Positions 7,478-17,718 of a stretch of DNA of 64,000 bases are shown piece by piece (within the stretch, counting starts at the first letter, position 1; every line of letters starts with the position of its first letter). The stretch lies in assembly GCA_016928055.1 (NCBI GenBank), contig JAFGLM010000016.1, positions 1 to 64,000 on the forward strand, in the 5' to 3' direction. The notes under the pieces are model-generated. The model saw only the letters and a program-made list of their open reading frames with translations, was not told the DNA's origin and ran no database searches. Both the position numbers and the translations under genes were made by a program. The stretch comes from Gammaproteobacteria bacterium (GTDB taxonomy: Bacteria > Pseudomonadota > Gammaproteobacteria > HTCC5015).

Positions 7478-8641
7478 TTATTTGCCGGCCGGTATCGATG
7501 GTTTGGTGGTACTCCATGATTTACAGGTCGGACACTGCCAGTTTAAAACCGAGCTTTGGAAACCGCATTGTCGACAACGATAATTCGGCCATTTCTTTAA
7601 TATCCTGTTTAACAATACCGGCATCTGTTTAATCTGTTCGAGATTGACATCATCGTTACTGAATTCCAGATCCAGCCATTCCTTCATGCCCGGCAAAGTT
7701 GGCGCTTTTTGTATCTGTTGCCGAACATAGTCTCGAATCGATTCCTGGCTTCGGCTTTTGCTGAAGTATTTCGTCAGTCCCGGCAGCAAAGCATTACGCA
7801 TCGGTTTGTCTGCATAGAGTCGAATATGATTATCAAAATCGGATGCGGCCACACCTTTATCAATACAACTCACGATGCGATCCAGCACTTCCGGTACAAA
7901 TTCGTCGTCCAGCTCAAAGACCCGTATGTAATAACGATAGGCTTTTAAAAACTGCTGTTCTTCGAATGCCAGATCACCTAATAGTATGTTGGCGCGCACA
8001 GAACGTGGATCCGATACCAGCGCATCCTGTAACGCTTCCACCGCTTTATGGCGTAGTTTGTTGCGATTGGCTGCGACCGCGATTTCGCAATAGCAATGTG
8101 CGACTGTTTGTCGTATATGAGGGTCATTGCCGGCGCCCATCTTCTTCGCCGTTTTGATGGCATTTGCCCACTCATTTTCGCGTTGATAGATGGTAAGCAA
8201 ATGTTCGAGTGCTTCGCTTTGCTGGCCGGGATGTTTGACCACATCCAGTAACAAACTTTCGGCCCGATCCAATAAACCAGCCGACATATAATCTTTGGCC
8301 AGCTCCATCAGTGCGATTGATCTTTGTGTTGCTTCCAGCGATGGCCTGGCTAACAGGTTTTGATGAACGCGAATGGCGCGCTCGACTTCACCGCGACGCC
8401 GGAACAAACCACCCAGCGCATAATGCGTTTCAATGGTTTCACTGTCAGCTTCAACCAGGCGCAGGAAAACATCCAGTGCTTTATCCTGTTCTTCATTCAA
8501 CAGGTAATTCAAACCACGATAATATTCGGGTGAGAGCGCATTGCTGTATTTGGATCTGCGTTTTTTGCTGCTACGTTTAGCCGCCCACCAGCCACTGGCG
8601 GCGGCAACAGGCAACAACAACCATAGCAGTTCGATTATCAT
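7478..8641 (-). CDS. lapB: LapB (YciM) lipopolysaccharide assembly/LpxC-regulating protein
   Basis: A 387-residue protein with an N-terminal membrane helix (residues 1-20), a cytoplasmic array of TPR repeats (about 35-330) and a C-terminal rubredoxin-like zinc ribbon (CRQCG ... CPTC near 355-372). In E. coli LapB recruits LpxC to the FtsH protease and so sets the rate of lipid A synthesis; the anchor, TPR and metal centre are all required and all are present. It overlaps lapA by four bases and precedes pyrF, the conserved gammaproteobacterial order. Confidence 0.96.
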   Translation of the reverse strand: MIIELLWLLLPVAAASGWWAAKRSSKKRRSKYSNALSPEYYRGLNYLLNEEQDKALDVFLRLVEADSETIETHYALGGLFRRRGEVERAIRVHQNLLARPSLEATQRSIALMELAKDYMSAGLLDRAESLLLDVVKHPGQQSEALEHLLTIYQRENEWANAIKTAKKMGAGNDPHIRQTVAHCYCEIAVAANRNKLRHKAVEALQDALVSDPRSVRANILLGDLAFEEQQFLKAYRYYIRVFELDDEFVPEVLDRIVSCIDKGVAASDFDNHIRLYADKPMRNALLPGLTKYFSKSRSQESIRDYVRQQIQKAPTLPGMKEWLDLEFSNDDVNLEQIKQMPVLLNRILKKWPNYRCRQCGFQSSVLNWQCPTCKSWSTTKPSIPAGK

Positions 8642-8931
8642 TCAAGATCCCGTAACGGTAAATTCCTCAGGTTACTCAGTTCTTTCTGATTGGCTGCCGC
8701 TAATTGTTCCAGACTACGGATGCGCGCCCGTTGACGATACATGATCCAGGCATCCAGCATTAAACCAAACAACAAACCAAACAGAAAAACCGAGAAGATA
8801 AGTATCGACAAGGGTAACTTAGTCTGCCCGACAAAATAGTACAGCGTGACGTGATTATAATTAGCGGTCGCAAAAATAATGGCAACCACAAGAGTTGCCA
8901 TTATCAAAAGCGCATAAATTATTTTTATCAT
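8638..8931 (-). CDS. lapA: LapA family inner-membrane protein (DUF1049)
   Basis: A 97-residue protein with two transmembrane helices (about 3-22 and 41-63) and a short charged coiled-coil tail (RARIRSLEQLAAANQKE). This is the usual LapA layout. It is the partner of LapB in LPS homeostasis. Its stop overlaps the lapB start (ATGA), so the two are translationally coupled. A 49-bp gap separates it from ihfB. Confidence 0.93.
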   Translation of the reverse strand: MIKIIYALLIMATLVVAIIFATANYNHVTLYYFVGQTKLPLSILIFSVFLFGLLFGLMLDAWIMYRQRARIRSLEQLAAANQKELSNLRNLPLRDLE

Positions 8932-8980
8932 CGACTCATCACCTTTATTTTAAGTGACGCGATTGACCGGGGCACTGGCT

Positions 8981-9319
8981 CTAGTTTGCCTCCATATCGG
9001 CGGCAGCGCCATTGTTTACCCTTTCACGCAATTCCTTGCCGGGTTTGAAGTGCGGCACATGTTTGCCGGCCAGAGCAACCGAATCGCCGGTTTTTGGATT
9101 GCGACCGATTCGTGGCGGCCGAAAGTGCAGACTAAAGCTGCCAAAGCCACGAATCTCAATTCTCTCACCAACAGACAACGTCAGGCTCATCTTCTCGATC
9201 AGGCTCTTAACAGCTAATTCGACATCTTTATATGCCAAATGATTCTGCTTTCGCGCCAATGACTCGATTAATTCCGTTTTGGTTACTGTTCGGTTCGAAG
9301 GCATCATTATCGCATTCAT
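8981..9319 (-). CDS. ihfB: Integration host factor subunit beta
   Basis: A 112-residue HU/IHF-fold protein. The core begins [16 protein letters not shown] and includes the beta-arm region [21 protein letters not shown] with the intercalating proline environment, then the conserved [15 protein letters not shown] end. It pairs with IhfA to bend DNA. The N-terminus is several residues longer than usual ([12 protein letters not shown]); internal ATGs at residues 5 and 6 are alternative starts. Its position directly after rpsA is conserved. A perfect IHF consensus site occurs in the pilA promoter of this window. Confidence 0.96.
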   Translation of the reverse strand: MNAIMMPSNRTVTKTELIESLARKQNHLAYKDVELAVKSLIEKMSLTLSVGERIEIRGFGSFSLHFRPPRIGRNPKTGDSVALAGKHVPHFKPGKELRERVNNGAAADMEAN

Positions 9320-9363
9320 TTTGTCGCTTCAGAAAACCCGGTTATTAACGGTAAATCAGCTGC

Positions 9364-11043
9364 TCACGAATCATCGTCTGATTCTGTCATTTGTTCTTTA
9401 ATCAAATCACCAAGGCTGGTCGCAGCAGGACTGGAACTTGAATAATCCTGCATTACCGCCGCCTCATCTTCGCTGTCCTTGGCCTTGATCGAAATATTAA
9501 TAGTACGATTCTTGCGATCAAGATTGGTAATCTTGGCTTCAATTTCATCACCCTCTTTCAGCACCAGGGTAACATCTTCAACCCGCTCGCGTGAAATTTC
9601 AGAAGCACGCAATATCGCTTCCACACCATCGGCCAGCTCCACTGTTGCAGCTTTGGCTTCGGTTTTGATGATACGGCCTTTGACGTTAGTGCCCTTGGGA
9701 TTAATACTGACAAATGCGGCAAACGGATCATTGATTAATTGCTTAACACCCAGTGATATGCGTTCACGTTCCGGATCAACCGCCAAAACCATGGCCTCAA
9801 CTTCCTGGCCTTTCTTGTAATCGCGAACCGCTTCTTCACCGGGCAAATCCCAGGACAGATCGGACAAATGCACCAGTCCGTCGATACCGCCGTCGAGGCC
9901 GATAAAAATACCAAAATCAGTAAGTGATTTGATTTTTCCGGAAACTTTCTCGCCTTTATTATGGGTGGCGGCAAACTCATCCCAGGGATTGGGATGACAT
10001 TGTTTGACACCAAGGGAAATACGACGCCGTTCTTCGTCGATATCCAGCACCATGACTTCAATTTCATCGCCTAATGCGACTACCTTGGCCGGATTAACGT
10101 TTTTGTTGGTCCAGTCCATTTCAGACACATGCACAAGGCCTTCAACGCCGTCTTCGATTTCAACAAAGCAACCGTAATCGGCGATATTGGTCACCTTGCC
10201 GAATACACGGGAGCTTTCAGGATAACGGCGGGTGATGTCGATCCAGGGATCGGCACCTAATTGCTTCAAACCGAGTGAGACGCGATTTTTTTCGCGATCA
10301 AACTTTAATACTTTAACGGTAATTTCGTCATCGATATTGACGATTTCGGAAGGATGATGCACGCGTTTCCAGGCCATGTCGGTGATATGCAATAAACCAT
10401 CAACTCCACCCAGATCGATAAAAGCACCATAGTCGGTCAGGTTCTTGACGATACCTTTTACTTCAGCACCTTCCTGCAGGTTTTCCAGCAATTCCTGCCG
10501 TTCGGCACTGAACTGGTCTTCGACGATAGCGCGACGCGAAACCACCACATTATTGCGGCGGCGATCCATTTTGATCACCTTGAATTCGCAGGTTTTGCCT
10601 TCCAGATTACCCGGATCGCGTACCGGTCGAACGTCGACCAGTGAGCCGGGCAGAAATGCTCGGATATCATCAATTTCTACAGTAAAGCCACCCTTGACCT
10701 TACCGGTAATAATTCCTTCGACGGATTTGTCGTTTTCATGCGCGTCTTCCAGCGCTCGCCAGGTGTGTTCACGTTTGGCTTTTTCACGAGAAAGGCGGGT
10801 TTCACCAAAACCATCTTCCACAGTATCCAACGCCACTTCAACTTCATCACCAACCTTAACTTCAATATCACCTCTTGAGTTGGTGAACTGGCTGATTGGA
10901 ATGATACCTTCTGATTTAAGACCGGCAGATACAACCACCACGTCCGATCTAATGTCGATCACCATGCCGTTAATAATGGTACCGGGACGCATCTCGGTAT
11001 TAGCGATACTGGCTTCGAATAACTCCGCAAAACTTTCAGTCAT
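9364..11043 (-). CDS. rpsA: 30S ribosomal protein S1
   Basis: A 559-residue protein of six S1/OB repeats, close to the E. coli length of 557. Repeats are recognisable by their [20 protein letters not shown] and [21 protein letters not shown] type cores. S1 brings mRNA to the 30S subunit. An ATG at 11043 is chosen because an AAGTGAG stands about 10 nt upstream and the protein then begins [10 protein letters not shown] as in relatives; an in-frame GTG at 11058 is less likely since it overlaps that ribosome-binding site. The gene lies between cmk and ihfB as in most gammaproteobacteria. The 140-bp leader probably carries its promoter and autoregulatory structure. Confidence 0.97.
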   Translation of the reverse strand: MTESFAELFEASIANTEMRPGTIINGMVIDIRSDVVVVSAGLKSEGIIPISQFTNSRGDIEVKVGDEVEVALDTVEDGFGETRLSREKAKREHTWRALEDAHENDKSVEGIITGKVKGGFTVEIDDIRAFLPGSLVDVRPVRDPGNLEGKTCEFKVIKMDRRRNNVVVSRRAIVEDQFSAERQELLENLQEGAEVKGIVKNLTDYGAFIDLGGVDGLLHITDMAWKRVHHPSEIVNIDDEITVKVLKFDREKNRVSLGLKQLGADPWIDITRRYPESSRVFGKVTNIADYGCFVEIEDGVEGLVHVSEMDWTNKNVNPAKVVALGDEIEVMVLDIDEERRRISLGVKQCHPNPWDEFAATHNKGEKVSGKIKSLTDFGIFIGLDGGIDGLVHLSDLSWDLPGEEAVRDYKKGQEVEAMVLAVDPERERISLGVKQLINDPFAAFVSINPKGTNVKGRIIKTEAKAATVELADGVEAILRASEISRERVEDVTLVLKEGDEIEAKITNLDRKNRTINISIKAKDSEDEAAVMQDYSSSSPAATSLGDLIKEQMTESDDDS

Positions 11044-11130
11044 GAAAAAATAACTCACTTGTAGTGTAAACGTCGGTCTCTATTCCGAGCCTGGCAGCAC
11101 GATCTGATTGATCGAACTTTGCTCACTGGA

Positions 11131-11149
11131 ATGAACCTCAGTAGTTCAT
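11131..11149 (-). promoter_or_regulatory. Small inverted repeat in the rpsA leader
   Basis: ATGAAC and GTTCAT form a 6-bp inverted repeat with a 7-nt loop within the 140-bp cmk-rpsA gap. rpsA leaders in gammaproteobacteria fold into short hairpins used for S1 autoregulation, so this could be one of them. The stem is short and the call is tentative. Confidence 0.25.
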
Positions 11150-11183
11150 AAAACCATCTGCATCCTGACAAATGGCACCGGAT

Positions 11184-11894
11184 TCAAGCCGTCAGCAACT
11201 TCAGTTCCTGAACTTTGGTATAGGCGGCTTGGCAAACCGCGTCAATGCCCATATGTGTCGTATCCAGAATGATGGCATTGGCAGCAGGTTTAAGGGGGGA
11301 AACAGCACGGTTTTGATCTCGCTCATCTCGTGCCCGGATCTCCTCTGAGAGCGCGGCGAGGTTAGCACTAATTCCCTTTTGATTCAACTGCTTATGACGC
11401 CTGCGGGCCCTTTCTGCGGCGCTGGCAGTGAGAAAAATTTTCAGTTCTGCATCCGGAAAAACGACGGTCCCCATATCGCGGCCATCGGCCACCAGACCGG
11501 GTACCTGCCGGAATGCCCGCTGCCGCTCGAGCAGCGCTGTACGAACCTCAGGAATAGCCGCTACCTGCGACGCATTACGGGCGCATTCCTCGGTTCGCAA
11601 AGCCAGTGAAACATCTTCCCCGGCCAGAAAGGTGATAACGCCTTCGGCGCTTTGCGTATCAAATTGAATATCCAGTTTTTGTGCCAGTTCAACCAAACGC
11701 ACAATGTCGGATAGGGAAAGCGAATGCTTTTCAGCGGCCAGGGCCAATAAACGATACAAAGCACCACTATCGAGCAGGTGCCAGCCCAGCTTTTGCGCCA
11801 GCCACTGGCTGATAACGCCCTTACCGGAACCGGAAGGACCATCAACAGTGATAACAGGGATCGCGGACATGGTTATGGTTAGGTCGACTGACAC
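11184..11894 (-). CDS. cmk: Cytidylate kinase
   Basis: A 236-residue P-loop kinase that phosphorylates CMP and dCMP. The Walker A motif GPSGSGKG is at residues 19-26, and [15 protein letters not shown] matches the conserved CMP-binding region. The first codon of the longest frame is GTG at 11894; an ATG at 11870 gives a start right before the conserved [11 protein letters not shown] core and is equally plausible, as neither has a strong Shine-Dalgarno. The gene starts 11 bp after aroA and precedes rpsA, the conserved arrangement. Confidence 0.96.
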   Translation of the reverse strand: MSVDLTITMSAIPVITVDGPSGSGKGVISQWLAQKLGWHLLDSGALYRLLALAAEKHSLSLSDIVRLVELAQKLDIQFDTQSAEGVITFLAGEDVSLALRTEECARNASQVAAIPEVRTALLERQRAFRQVPGLVADGRDMGTVVFPDAELKIFLTASAAERARRRHKQLNQKGISANLAALSEEIRARDERDQNRAVSPLKPAANAIILDTTHMGIDAVCQAAYTKVQELKLLTA

Positions 11895-11905
11895 ATTTTC
11901 ATCAT

Positions 11906-13219
11906 TCAGGATGACTGCTCTACTCTCAACCCAACCTGAGTTGCCAACTCGACAAAACCTGGAAACGAGGTATTCACGTTTTCGCAGTCGCGAATCACCA
12001 GCTCCGCATAAGATCGTAGTGAAGCCATTGAAAACGCCATGGCAATGCGGTGGTCACCGTGACTGTTGATTTCGCCGCCACCCAGTCGCTGACAGCCTGT
12101 AATACGAATACCATCCGCAGTGGGCTTCGCCTGCACGCCTAATAGTTGCAGGCCATCGGCCATAACCTGAATGCGGTCGCTTTCCTTAACCCGCAATTCT
12201 TCCGCGCCGCTTAATACGGTTTCACCTTCGGCGCAGGCGGCCGCAATAAACAAGACCGGAAATTCATCGATGGCCAACGGCACCAGGTATTCGGGTATGG
12301 TGATGCCCTTTAGGTCGGCACTGCGAACCCGGATATCCGCCACCGGCTCGCCACCCAGCATACGCTCGTTTAACAATTCGATATCGGCACCCATTAAATT
12401 CAGAATATCGATCACACCGGTGCGGGTAGGATTGACGCCAACCCGTTTTAACGTGATATCGGCTTCTTTGGCGATACTGGCACCGACCATAAAGAAGGCC
12501 GCTGATGAAATATCCCCCGGTACCTCGATCTTTGTCGCCGTCAGAGTACCACCGCCTTTCAGGCTGATACGCCGGCCCTCGCAAACAACCTCGTAACCTA
12601 AGGCCTGCAACATGCGTTCGGTATGATCGCGAGTCGGTGCCGGTTCGATCACTGCGGTTTCACCCTGGGCGTAAAGCCCGGCCAACAAAATGCTGGACTT
12701 AACCTGAGCGCTGGCCATAGGCAATCGATATTCAAACCCTTTTAAAGCCTTGCCACCTCGAATCAGTAAAGGTGGCTTACCTTCCCTGCTTTCAATCACT
12801 GCACCCATTTCAGCAAGGGGATCAATGACACGTTTCATGGGACGGCGGGTCAGCGACTCGTCACCCTGCAACTGAACATCAAACGATTGCGCAACCAGTA
12901 ACCCGGACAACAGGCGCATGGAAGTGCCGGAATTACCCAGATAGACCGGTTCAGAGGGTGCTTTCAGACCGTGCATGCCGACACCATCAATGGTCAGGTA
13001 ACCGTCCTGCGGTTCGCTGATGGGAACACCCATGGCTCGAAAGGCACGCAAGGTATTCAGACTATCCTCACCCTGCAGGAAACCGGATACTTCGGTACGG
13101 CCTTTGGCTAATGCGCCCAACATAATAGAACGATGCGACACGGATTTATCGCCGGGCACCTGTATTTCTCCCTGCAGAGTACCACCCGGTTTGCTGATAA
13201 ATGTTAAATTTTCTGTCAT
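11906..13219 (-). CDS. aroA: 3-phosphoshikimate 1-carboxyvinyltransferase (EPSP synthase)
   Basis: A 437-residue enzyme of the shikimate pathway joining shikimate-3-phosphate and PEP. Conserved segments are [31 protein letters not shown] and the [11 protein letters not shown] and KESDRI stretches. An ATG at 13219 is used (MTENLTF); the longer frame opens with a TTG in AT-rich intergenic DNA. In Pseudomonas this domain is often fused to the tyrA product, but here tyrA ends 48 bp upstream and the two proteins are separate. Confidence 0.97.
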   Translation of the reverse strand: MTENLTFISKPGGTLQGEIQVPGDKSVSHRSIMLGALAKGRTEVSGFLQGEDSLNTLRAFRAMGVPISEPQDGYLTIDGVGMHGLKAPSEPVYLGNSGTSMRLLSGLLVAQSFDVQLQGDESLTRRPMKRVIDPLAEMGAVIESREGKPPLLIRGGKALKGFEYRLPMASAQVKSSILLAGLYAQGETAVIEPAPTRDHTERMLQALGYEVVCEGRRISLKGGGTLTATKIEVPGDISSAAFFMVGASIAKEADITLKRVGVNPTRTGVIDILNLMGADIELLNERMLGGEPVADIRVRSADLKGITIPEYLVPLAIDEFPVLFIAAACAEGETVLSGAEELRVKESDRIQVMADGLQLLGVQAKPTADGIRITGCQRLGGGEINSHGDHRIAMAFSMASLRSYAELVIRDCENVNTSFPGFVELATQVGLRVEQSS

Positions 13220-13267
13220 TAAATTTTTTAAAAATAGCGCAAATAATGCAAGAAACAACAATAGGAA

Positions 13268-14125
13268 TTAAAAGCTAAACCGATCACGCGCTTTTTTGGC
13301 ACGGGAAAAAATTTTCACTAACTTGTCTCCGTCGCCATTTTTAATCGCAGCATGCAGCTCCGATAAATCACTTTCGTAATTATCAAGCGCTGTCACGATT
13401 GCATCTCGGTTCCGCAAACAGATATCCCGCCACATAATGGGGTCCGATGCCGCGATACGTGTGAAATCGCGAAAACCGCCGGCAGCAAAACGAAACATTT
13501 CTTCACCATCCTGCTGACGGGCAAGACTGTCGACCAAACCAAAAGCCAGTAAATGAGGCAGATGACTGGTTGCCGCAAGTACCCGATCATGATGCTCAAC
13601 ACTGGTTATTTCAACACAGGCACCGGCCGCCTCCCACATAGCTTTCACTTTTTCGACTGCTTGCGGATCAGTGCTATCGGCCGGCGTTAAAACAACACGC
13701 CGATTTACGTACAAATCGGCAATGGACGCTTCGTATCCGCTTTTTTCATTACCGGCTATAGGATGACCCGGAACCAGATTGGCTGGCAGTCGGCCGAATA
13801 TTTTTTCAGCATCAGCCACGACGCAACCCTTGGCACTGCCGGCGTCGGTTATCACGGCATCAGCCGAAACATGATTCTTGATTTGTTCAAATACCGATTG
13901 ATAAATATCCAGTGGTGTTGCAATCAGAATGATATCCGCATCACCCACACCATTTTTAAAATCGGTCTCGCCGCGATCAATAATACCGGCCTTGCAGGCC
14001 GCATTCAGACGCTCTGCATTACGGCCGACACCAACAATTTCTCTGCAATAGCCGGCTTTTTTCAATGCCAGTGCCAAAGAACCGCCAATCAGGCCAACGC
14101 CGATAATACTGAGTTGATTAATCAT
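13268..14125 (-). CDS. tyrA: Prephenate/arogenate dehydrogenase
   Basis: A 285-residue NAD(P)-dependent dehydrogenase for tyrosine synthesis. The N-terminal nucleotide-binding signature is GVGLIGGSLALAL (residues 10-22), and the substrate half holds GHPIAGNEKSGYEAS and the HDRVLAATSHLPHL region. It is the monofunctional form without a chorismate mutase domain, consistent with the mutase being carried by the adjacent pheA product. It starts 19 bp after pheA in the same operon. hisC, which commonly lies between pheA and tyrA in pseudomonads, is absent here. Confidence 0.95.
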   Translation of the reverse strand: MINQLSIIGVGLIGGSLALALKKAGYCREIVGVGRNAERLNAACKAGIIDRGETDFKNGVGDADIILIATPLDIYQSVFEQIKNHVSADAVITDAGSAKGCVVADAEKIFGRLPANLVPGHPIAGNEKSGYEASIADLYVNRRVVLTPADSTDPQAVEKVKAMWEAAGACVEITSVEHHDRVLAATSHLPHLLAFGLVDSLARQQDGEEMFRFAAGGFRDFTRIAASDPIMWRDICLRNRDAIVTALDNYESDLSELHAAIKNGDGDKLVKIFSRAKKARDRFSF

Positions 14126-14144
14126 AACGTTTATCGTGTGCAGT

Positions 14145-15221
14145 TTATAAAACCGCCGAAGGATACGAACCCAGTAACTTTAATAGCGCCGCTTCCTGTT
14201 CCACTGCCCGTAATGCCCGCTTAACCGGTAAGTCATCCGCATGACCGAGCATATCGATAAAAAACACATAGTCCCACATGCTACGACGCGAGGGACGCGA
14301 CTCGATACGCGTCATATTAATTTCACAATTTGAAAACGGTGCAATAATGTCGAACAGTGCGCCGGCCTTGTTTTTTACGGCAACCATAATCGAGGTTTTA
14401 TCGTCACCACTGGCCGGTACACTCTGCTCGCCGATCACCAAAAAGCGAGTGGTGTTATCCGGCTCATCTTCAATATTGGAAGCCAGTATACCCAGTTGAT
14501 ATATCTGCGCCGCATGTTCGCTGCCCAACGCAGCAACATTGGGTTTTTCCGCAGCAATTCGGGCCGCTTCGGCATTGCTGCTGACCGCAATCCGTTCAAC
14601 ACCCGGCAGGTGCGTACTCAACCATTCACGACATTGCGCCAGCGCCTGTTGATGTGCCAGCACCTGCGTTACGTCCTGCAAGTTTTTTGCATTACTCAAT
14701 ATGTGATGGTGCACACGCAACAATACTTCACCGCATATTTTCAAAGGTGAAGAAACAAACAAATCCAATGTGTGATTGACCATGCCTTCGGTCGAATTTT
14801 CTATCGGCACCACTCCATAGGACGCGGCGCCCGCCTCAACCTCGCGAAATACCTCGTCAATCGCTATCATAGGATGCGTCGTGATCGCCTGACCAAAATG
14901 CTTAAACACGGCCAGTTCTGTAAAGGTCCCTTCGGGGCCAAGATAGGCGATCGACATCGGTTGTTCCAGCGACAGACAGGACGACATGATTTCACGAAAC
15001 AGCCGTGCAATCTCTTCGTCGCTTAAAGGGCCCTGATTACGCGCCTGAATCTGCCGTAACACTTGCGCTTCACGCTCGGGCCGATAAAAGGCCGAATTAT
15101 CTTTCGACTCGCGCTTGATGCCGGCTACTTGCTGGGCCAGTCGCGCACGGTCACTGATCAGCTTCTGGAGTTGTTCATCCAGCGCATCGATCTGCTCACG
15201 AATTTTTTCCAGCTTTCCCAT
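14145..15221 (-). CDS. pheA: Bifunctional chorismate mutase/prephenate dehydratase
   Basis: A 358-residue fusion. Residues 1-90 are an AroQ-type chorismate mutase (IREQIDALDEQLQKLI and ERE in YRPEREAQVLRQ). Residues 95-270 are the prephenate dehydratase with YLGPEGTFTELA, VPIENSTEGMVNHTLD and the catalytic NTTRFLVIG. Residues 280-358 are the ACT domain with the phenylalanine-binding IESRPS motif, implying feedback inhibition. It converts chorismate through prephenate to phenylpyruvate. A hairpin lies between serA and this gene at 15258-15288. Confidence 0.97.
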   Translation of the reverse strand: MGKLEKIREQIDALDEQLQKLISDRARLAQQVAGIKRESKDNSAFYRPEREAQVLRQIQARNQGPLSDEEIARLFREIMSSCLSLEQPMSIAYLGPEGTFTELAVFKHFGQAITTHPMIAIDEVFREVEAGAASYGVVPIENSTEGMVNHTLDLFVSSPLKICGEVLLRVHHHILSNAKNLQDVTQVLAHQQALAQCREWLSTHLPGVERIAVSSNAEAARIAAEKPNVAALGSEHAAQIYQLGILASNIEDEPDNTTRFLVIGEQSVPASGDDKTSIMVAVKNKAGALFDIIAPFSNCEINMTRIESRPSRRSMWDYVFFIDMLGHADDLPVKRALRAVEQEAALLKLLGSYPSAVL

Positions 15222-15257
15222 CTTCAGCCTGTATCATTTGAACAGCCCGTAGTTTAA

Positions 15258-15288
15258 AGCAAACCGGAAACAAGATCTCCGGTTTGCT
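15258..15288 (-). terminator. Hairpin between serA and pheA (terminator or attenuator)
   Basis: A perfect 11-bp inverted repeat AGCAAACCGGA / TCCGGTTTGCT has a 9-nt loop. On the minus strand it is followed only by a short TTTAAA, so termination would be weak. It could separate the serC-serA unit from the aromatic genes or act as an attenuator ahead of pheA. No Phe-rich leader peptide was recognised. Confidence 0.55.
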
Positions 15289-15327
15289 GAACAGAAAAAT
15301 CACAAAAACTTTTGTTTTATCCTTTCG

Positions 15328-16494
15328 CTAAAGCACGCGCACAGCCAACACGCCCTTGATTGCCTTAACCTGTTCAACGACTTTTGCGTCCAATTTGGAA
15401 TCAACATCCAGTAAGGTATAGGCCAGCTCACCTTTCGACTCATTGACCATATGCAGGATATTAACGTTACCGCCACCCAGTACGTGAGAAATCTGGCTAA
15501 CCATATCCGGACGATTTTCATTCACCACAGCAAGTCTTTGTGCGCCGGCACGCGGTAAATGGACGGTAGGAAAATTAACCGAATTCAGCACATTGCCGTT
15601 TTCAAGATAATCACGTACCTGATCGGCCACCATCACCGCGCAGTTGTCTTCCGCTTCAGCGGTAGATGCACCCAAGTGTGGCAATGTGATAACTCGCTCG
15701 GCTTTTCTTAGTCTATTCGTCGGAAAGTCGGTGACATAAGCGTAAATTTTACCGCTCTCAATACCTTTTAATACCGCATCATCATCAACAATACCGTTCC
15801 GCGCAAAATTAAGAATCACAGCATTGTTCGGCATCAATGCCAAACGTTCGGCATTCAATAAATTTTTCGTGCCTTCCGTAAAAGGTACATGAAAAGTTAT
15901 GAAATCCGCTCTGCTGCACAGATCATCAATACTGACTGCCTGTTCAATATCAGCGGACAAGCGCCAGGCGCTTTGCACCGTTATTTGCGGATCAAAGCCG
16001 ACAACACGCATACCCAGTGCACGCGCGGCATTAGCGACTTTAACACCGATGGCACCCAGCCCCACGACACCCAGCGTGCGACCCGGTAATTCAAAGCCGG
16101 CATATTTCTTTTTACCGGCCTCAACCGCCTTGGCCAGTTCGTCATCGGTTTGTTCCGCCGCATTAACCGTGTAATGCCAACCCTGGCAAATACTGCGACA
16201 GGCCAATAGCATACCGGCAATTACCAGTTCTTTAACGGCATTGGCGTTGGCGCCCGGTGCGTTAAATACCACGATACCCGCCTTACTCATACGATCGATT
16301 GGAATATTGTTTACCCCGGCGCCGGCGCGACCGACCGCTTTTAAAGTCGCCGGTATCTCCATATCGTGCATCTTGAAAGAACGTAACAAAATAGCATCCG
16401 GATTTTGTATTTCTGATGCAATTTCATAGTTCTGCCGCGGTAAACGTTCCAGACCTACGGGCGAGATATTGTTTAAAGTCAGTATTTTGTGCAT
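15328..16494 (-). CDS. serA: D-3-phosphoglycerate dehydrogenase
   Basis: A 388-residue enzyme starting serine synthesis. A Rossmann core has GLGAIGVKVANAARALGM, then the catalytic Arg (LNFARNGIVDD) and the His in LPHLGASTAEAEDN, and a C-terminal ACT domain (about 315-388) for serine sensing. The start is the ATG at 16494 (MHKILTLNN); the longer frame opens with TTG. The segment that in E. coli reads DVFPTEP, with the catalytic Glu, reads TDFPTNRL here. The gene follows serC, which supplies the next step, so the two form a serine unit inside the gyrA-to-cmk block. Confidence 0.93.
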   Translation of the reverse strand: MHKILTLNNISPVGLERLPRQNYEIASEIQNPDAILLRSFKMHDMEIPATLKAVGRAGAGVNNIPIDRMSKAGIVVFNAPGANANAVKELVIAGMLLACRSICQGWHYTVNAAEQTDDELAKAVEAGKKKYAGFELPGRTLGVVGLGAIGVKVANAARALGMRVVGFDPQITVQSAWRLSADIEQAVSIDDLCSRADFITFHVPFTEGTKNLLNAERLALMPNNAVILNFARNGIVDDDAVLKGIESGKIYAYVTDFPTNRLRKAERVITLPHLGASTAEAEDNCAVMVADQVRDYLENGNVLNSVNFPTVHLPRAGAQRLAVVNENRPDMVSQISHVLGGGNVNILHMVNESKGELAYTLLDVDSKLDAKVVEQVKAIKGVLAVRVL

Positions 16495-16522
16495 AGCTTT
16501 CAAACCTGTATTAATAAGTTAC

Positions 16523-17605
16523 TCACGCTTGCTTACGTTCAAACTCCTGCATAAACGCGATCAGAGCATCCACGCCTTTTTCAGGCATCGCATTGTATAT
16601 GCTGGCGCGCATACCGCCGACCGAACGATGGCCTTTCAACGTCGTTAAGCCATTCTCTGCTGCAAGCTTCAAAAATTCAGCATCGAGATCGGGATTCGCC
16701 AGTGTAAACGGCACATTCATCCACGAACGACTTTTTACTTCAACAGGATTCTGATAGAAGCTGGAGCTGTCGATCGCAGCATATAATTTTTCAGCTTTGC
16801 GCTGATTAATTTCCGCCATACCTTTAAGCCCGCCTTTCTCCTTGAGCCACTTAAAGACCAGACCGGCTATATACCAACTGTAGGTTGCCGGTGTATTCGA
16901 CATAGAGCCCGCTTCCGCCTGTACCTTGTAATCAAACAGGGTTGGACAAGGTGCTACGGTATTACCGATTAAATCCTCGCGTACGATGACTATGGTTAAA
17001 CCGGCAGGGCCGATATTTTTCTGCGCGCCGGCATAAATAACGCCGTACTTACTGACATCTATCGGACGCGACAAAATGGTTGATGACATATCCGCAACCA
17101 GTGGTACATCACCGGTTTCCGGTAGCCAATGAAATTCAACACCGCCGATGGTTTCATTCGGGGTATAGTGCACATAGGCTGCTTCCGGATTTAACTGCCA
17201 GCTTTTAAAATCCGGGATGGTGCTGAACTTGGTCGCTTCAGCCGTTGCTGCCATGTTTACGTCACAATACAGTTTGGCTTCTGATATCGCTTTTTTCGAC
17301 CATGCACCGGTATTGATGTAATCCGCAGTTTTTTTGCCGCGTAACAAATTGACCGGCACCATGGCGAATTGCATAGTTGCTCCGCCCTGTAAAAATAAAA
17401 CCCTGTAATTGGCGGGGATGGCCAGTAATTCGCGCAAATCAGATTCTGCCTGCTCGGCTACCGACATAAATTCCTTGCCACGATGGCTCACTTCCATAAT
17501 GGAAGCACCCTTACCATTCCAGTCCAGCATTTCCTGTTGCGCTTTTTTAAGCACGTCCTCCGGCAACATCGCCGGTCCAGCACTAAAGTTATACACTCTC
17601 GACAT
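16523..17605 (-). CDS. serC: Phosphoserine aminotransferase
   Basis: A 360-residue class V PLP aminotransferase converting 3-phosphohydroxypyruvate to phosphoserine (and serving pyridoxine synthesis). Diagnostic stretches are [15 protein letters not shown], the PLP lysine in [18 protein letters not shown], and [16 protein letters not shown]. The ATG at 17605 is preceded by AGGAG at 7-nt spacing, which decides the start over a TTG one codon earlier. It lies between gyrA and serA, the order gyrA-serC being conserved. Confidence 0.97.
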   Translation of the reverse strand: MSRVYNFSAGPAMLPEDVLKKAQQEMLDWNGKGASIMEVSHRGKEFMSVAEQAESDLRELLAIPANYRVLFLQGGATMQFAMVPVNLLRGKKTADYINTGAWSKKAISEAKLYCDVNMAATAEATKFSTIPDFKSWQLNPEAAYVHYTPNETIGGVEFHWLPETGDVPLVADMSSTILSRPIDVSKYGVIYAGAQKNIGPAGLTIVIVREDLIGNTVAPCPTLFDYKVQAEAGSMSNTPATYSWYIAGLVFKWLKEKGGLKGMAEINQRKAEKLYAAIDSSSFYQNPVEVKSRSWMNVPFTLANPDLDAEFLKLAAENGLTTLKGHRSVGGMRASIYNAMPEKGVDALIAFMQEFERKQA

Positions 17606-17660
17606 CAAGCTACTCCTGCATGAATATACGTTAGATTAAGTAACGAGTTTATAGAGACCA

Positions 17661-17688
17661 AATTTTCCGCAACATTGAGCGGAAAATT
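17661..17688 (-). terminator. Hairpin between gyrA and serC
   Basis: A perfect 10-bp inverted repeat AATTTTCCGC / GCGGAAAATT has an 8-nt loop, located 30 bp after the gyrA stop. The following minus-strand sequence has only a short T run, so it may attenuate rather than fully stop transcription. Confidence 0.6.
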
Positions 17689-17718
17689 TATGGTTACAAA
17701 ACAAAATTCCGGGAAAAA

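Noticed and set aside
10445-11053. A 202-residue plus-strand frame opposite rpsA
   Set aside because: It is a mirror of the highly conserved S1 coding sequence; the protein is Ser/Arg/Thr-rich without domains.
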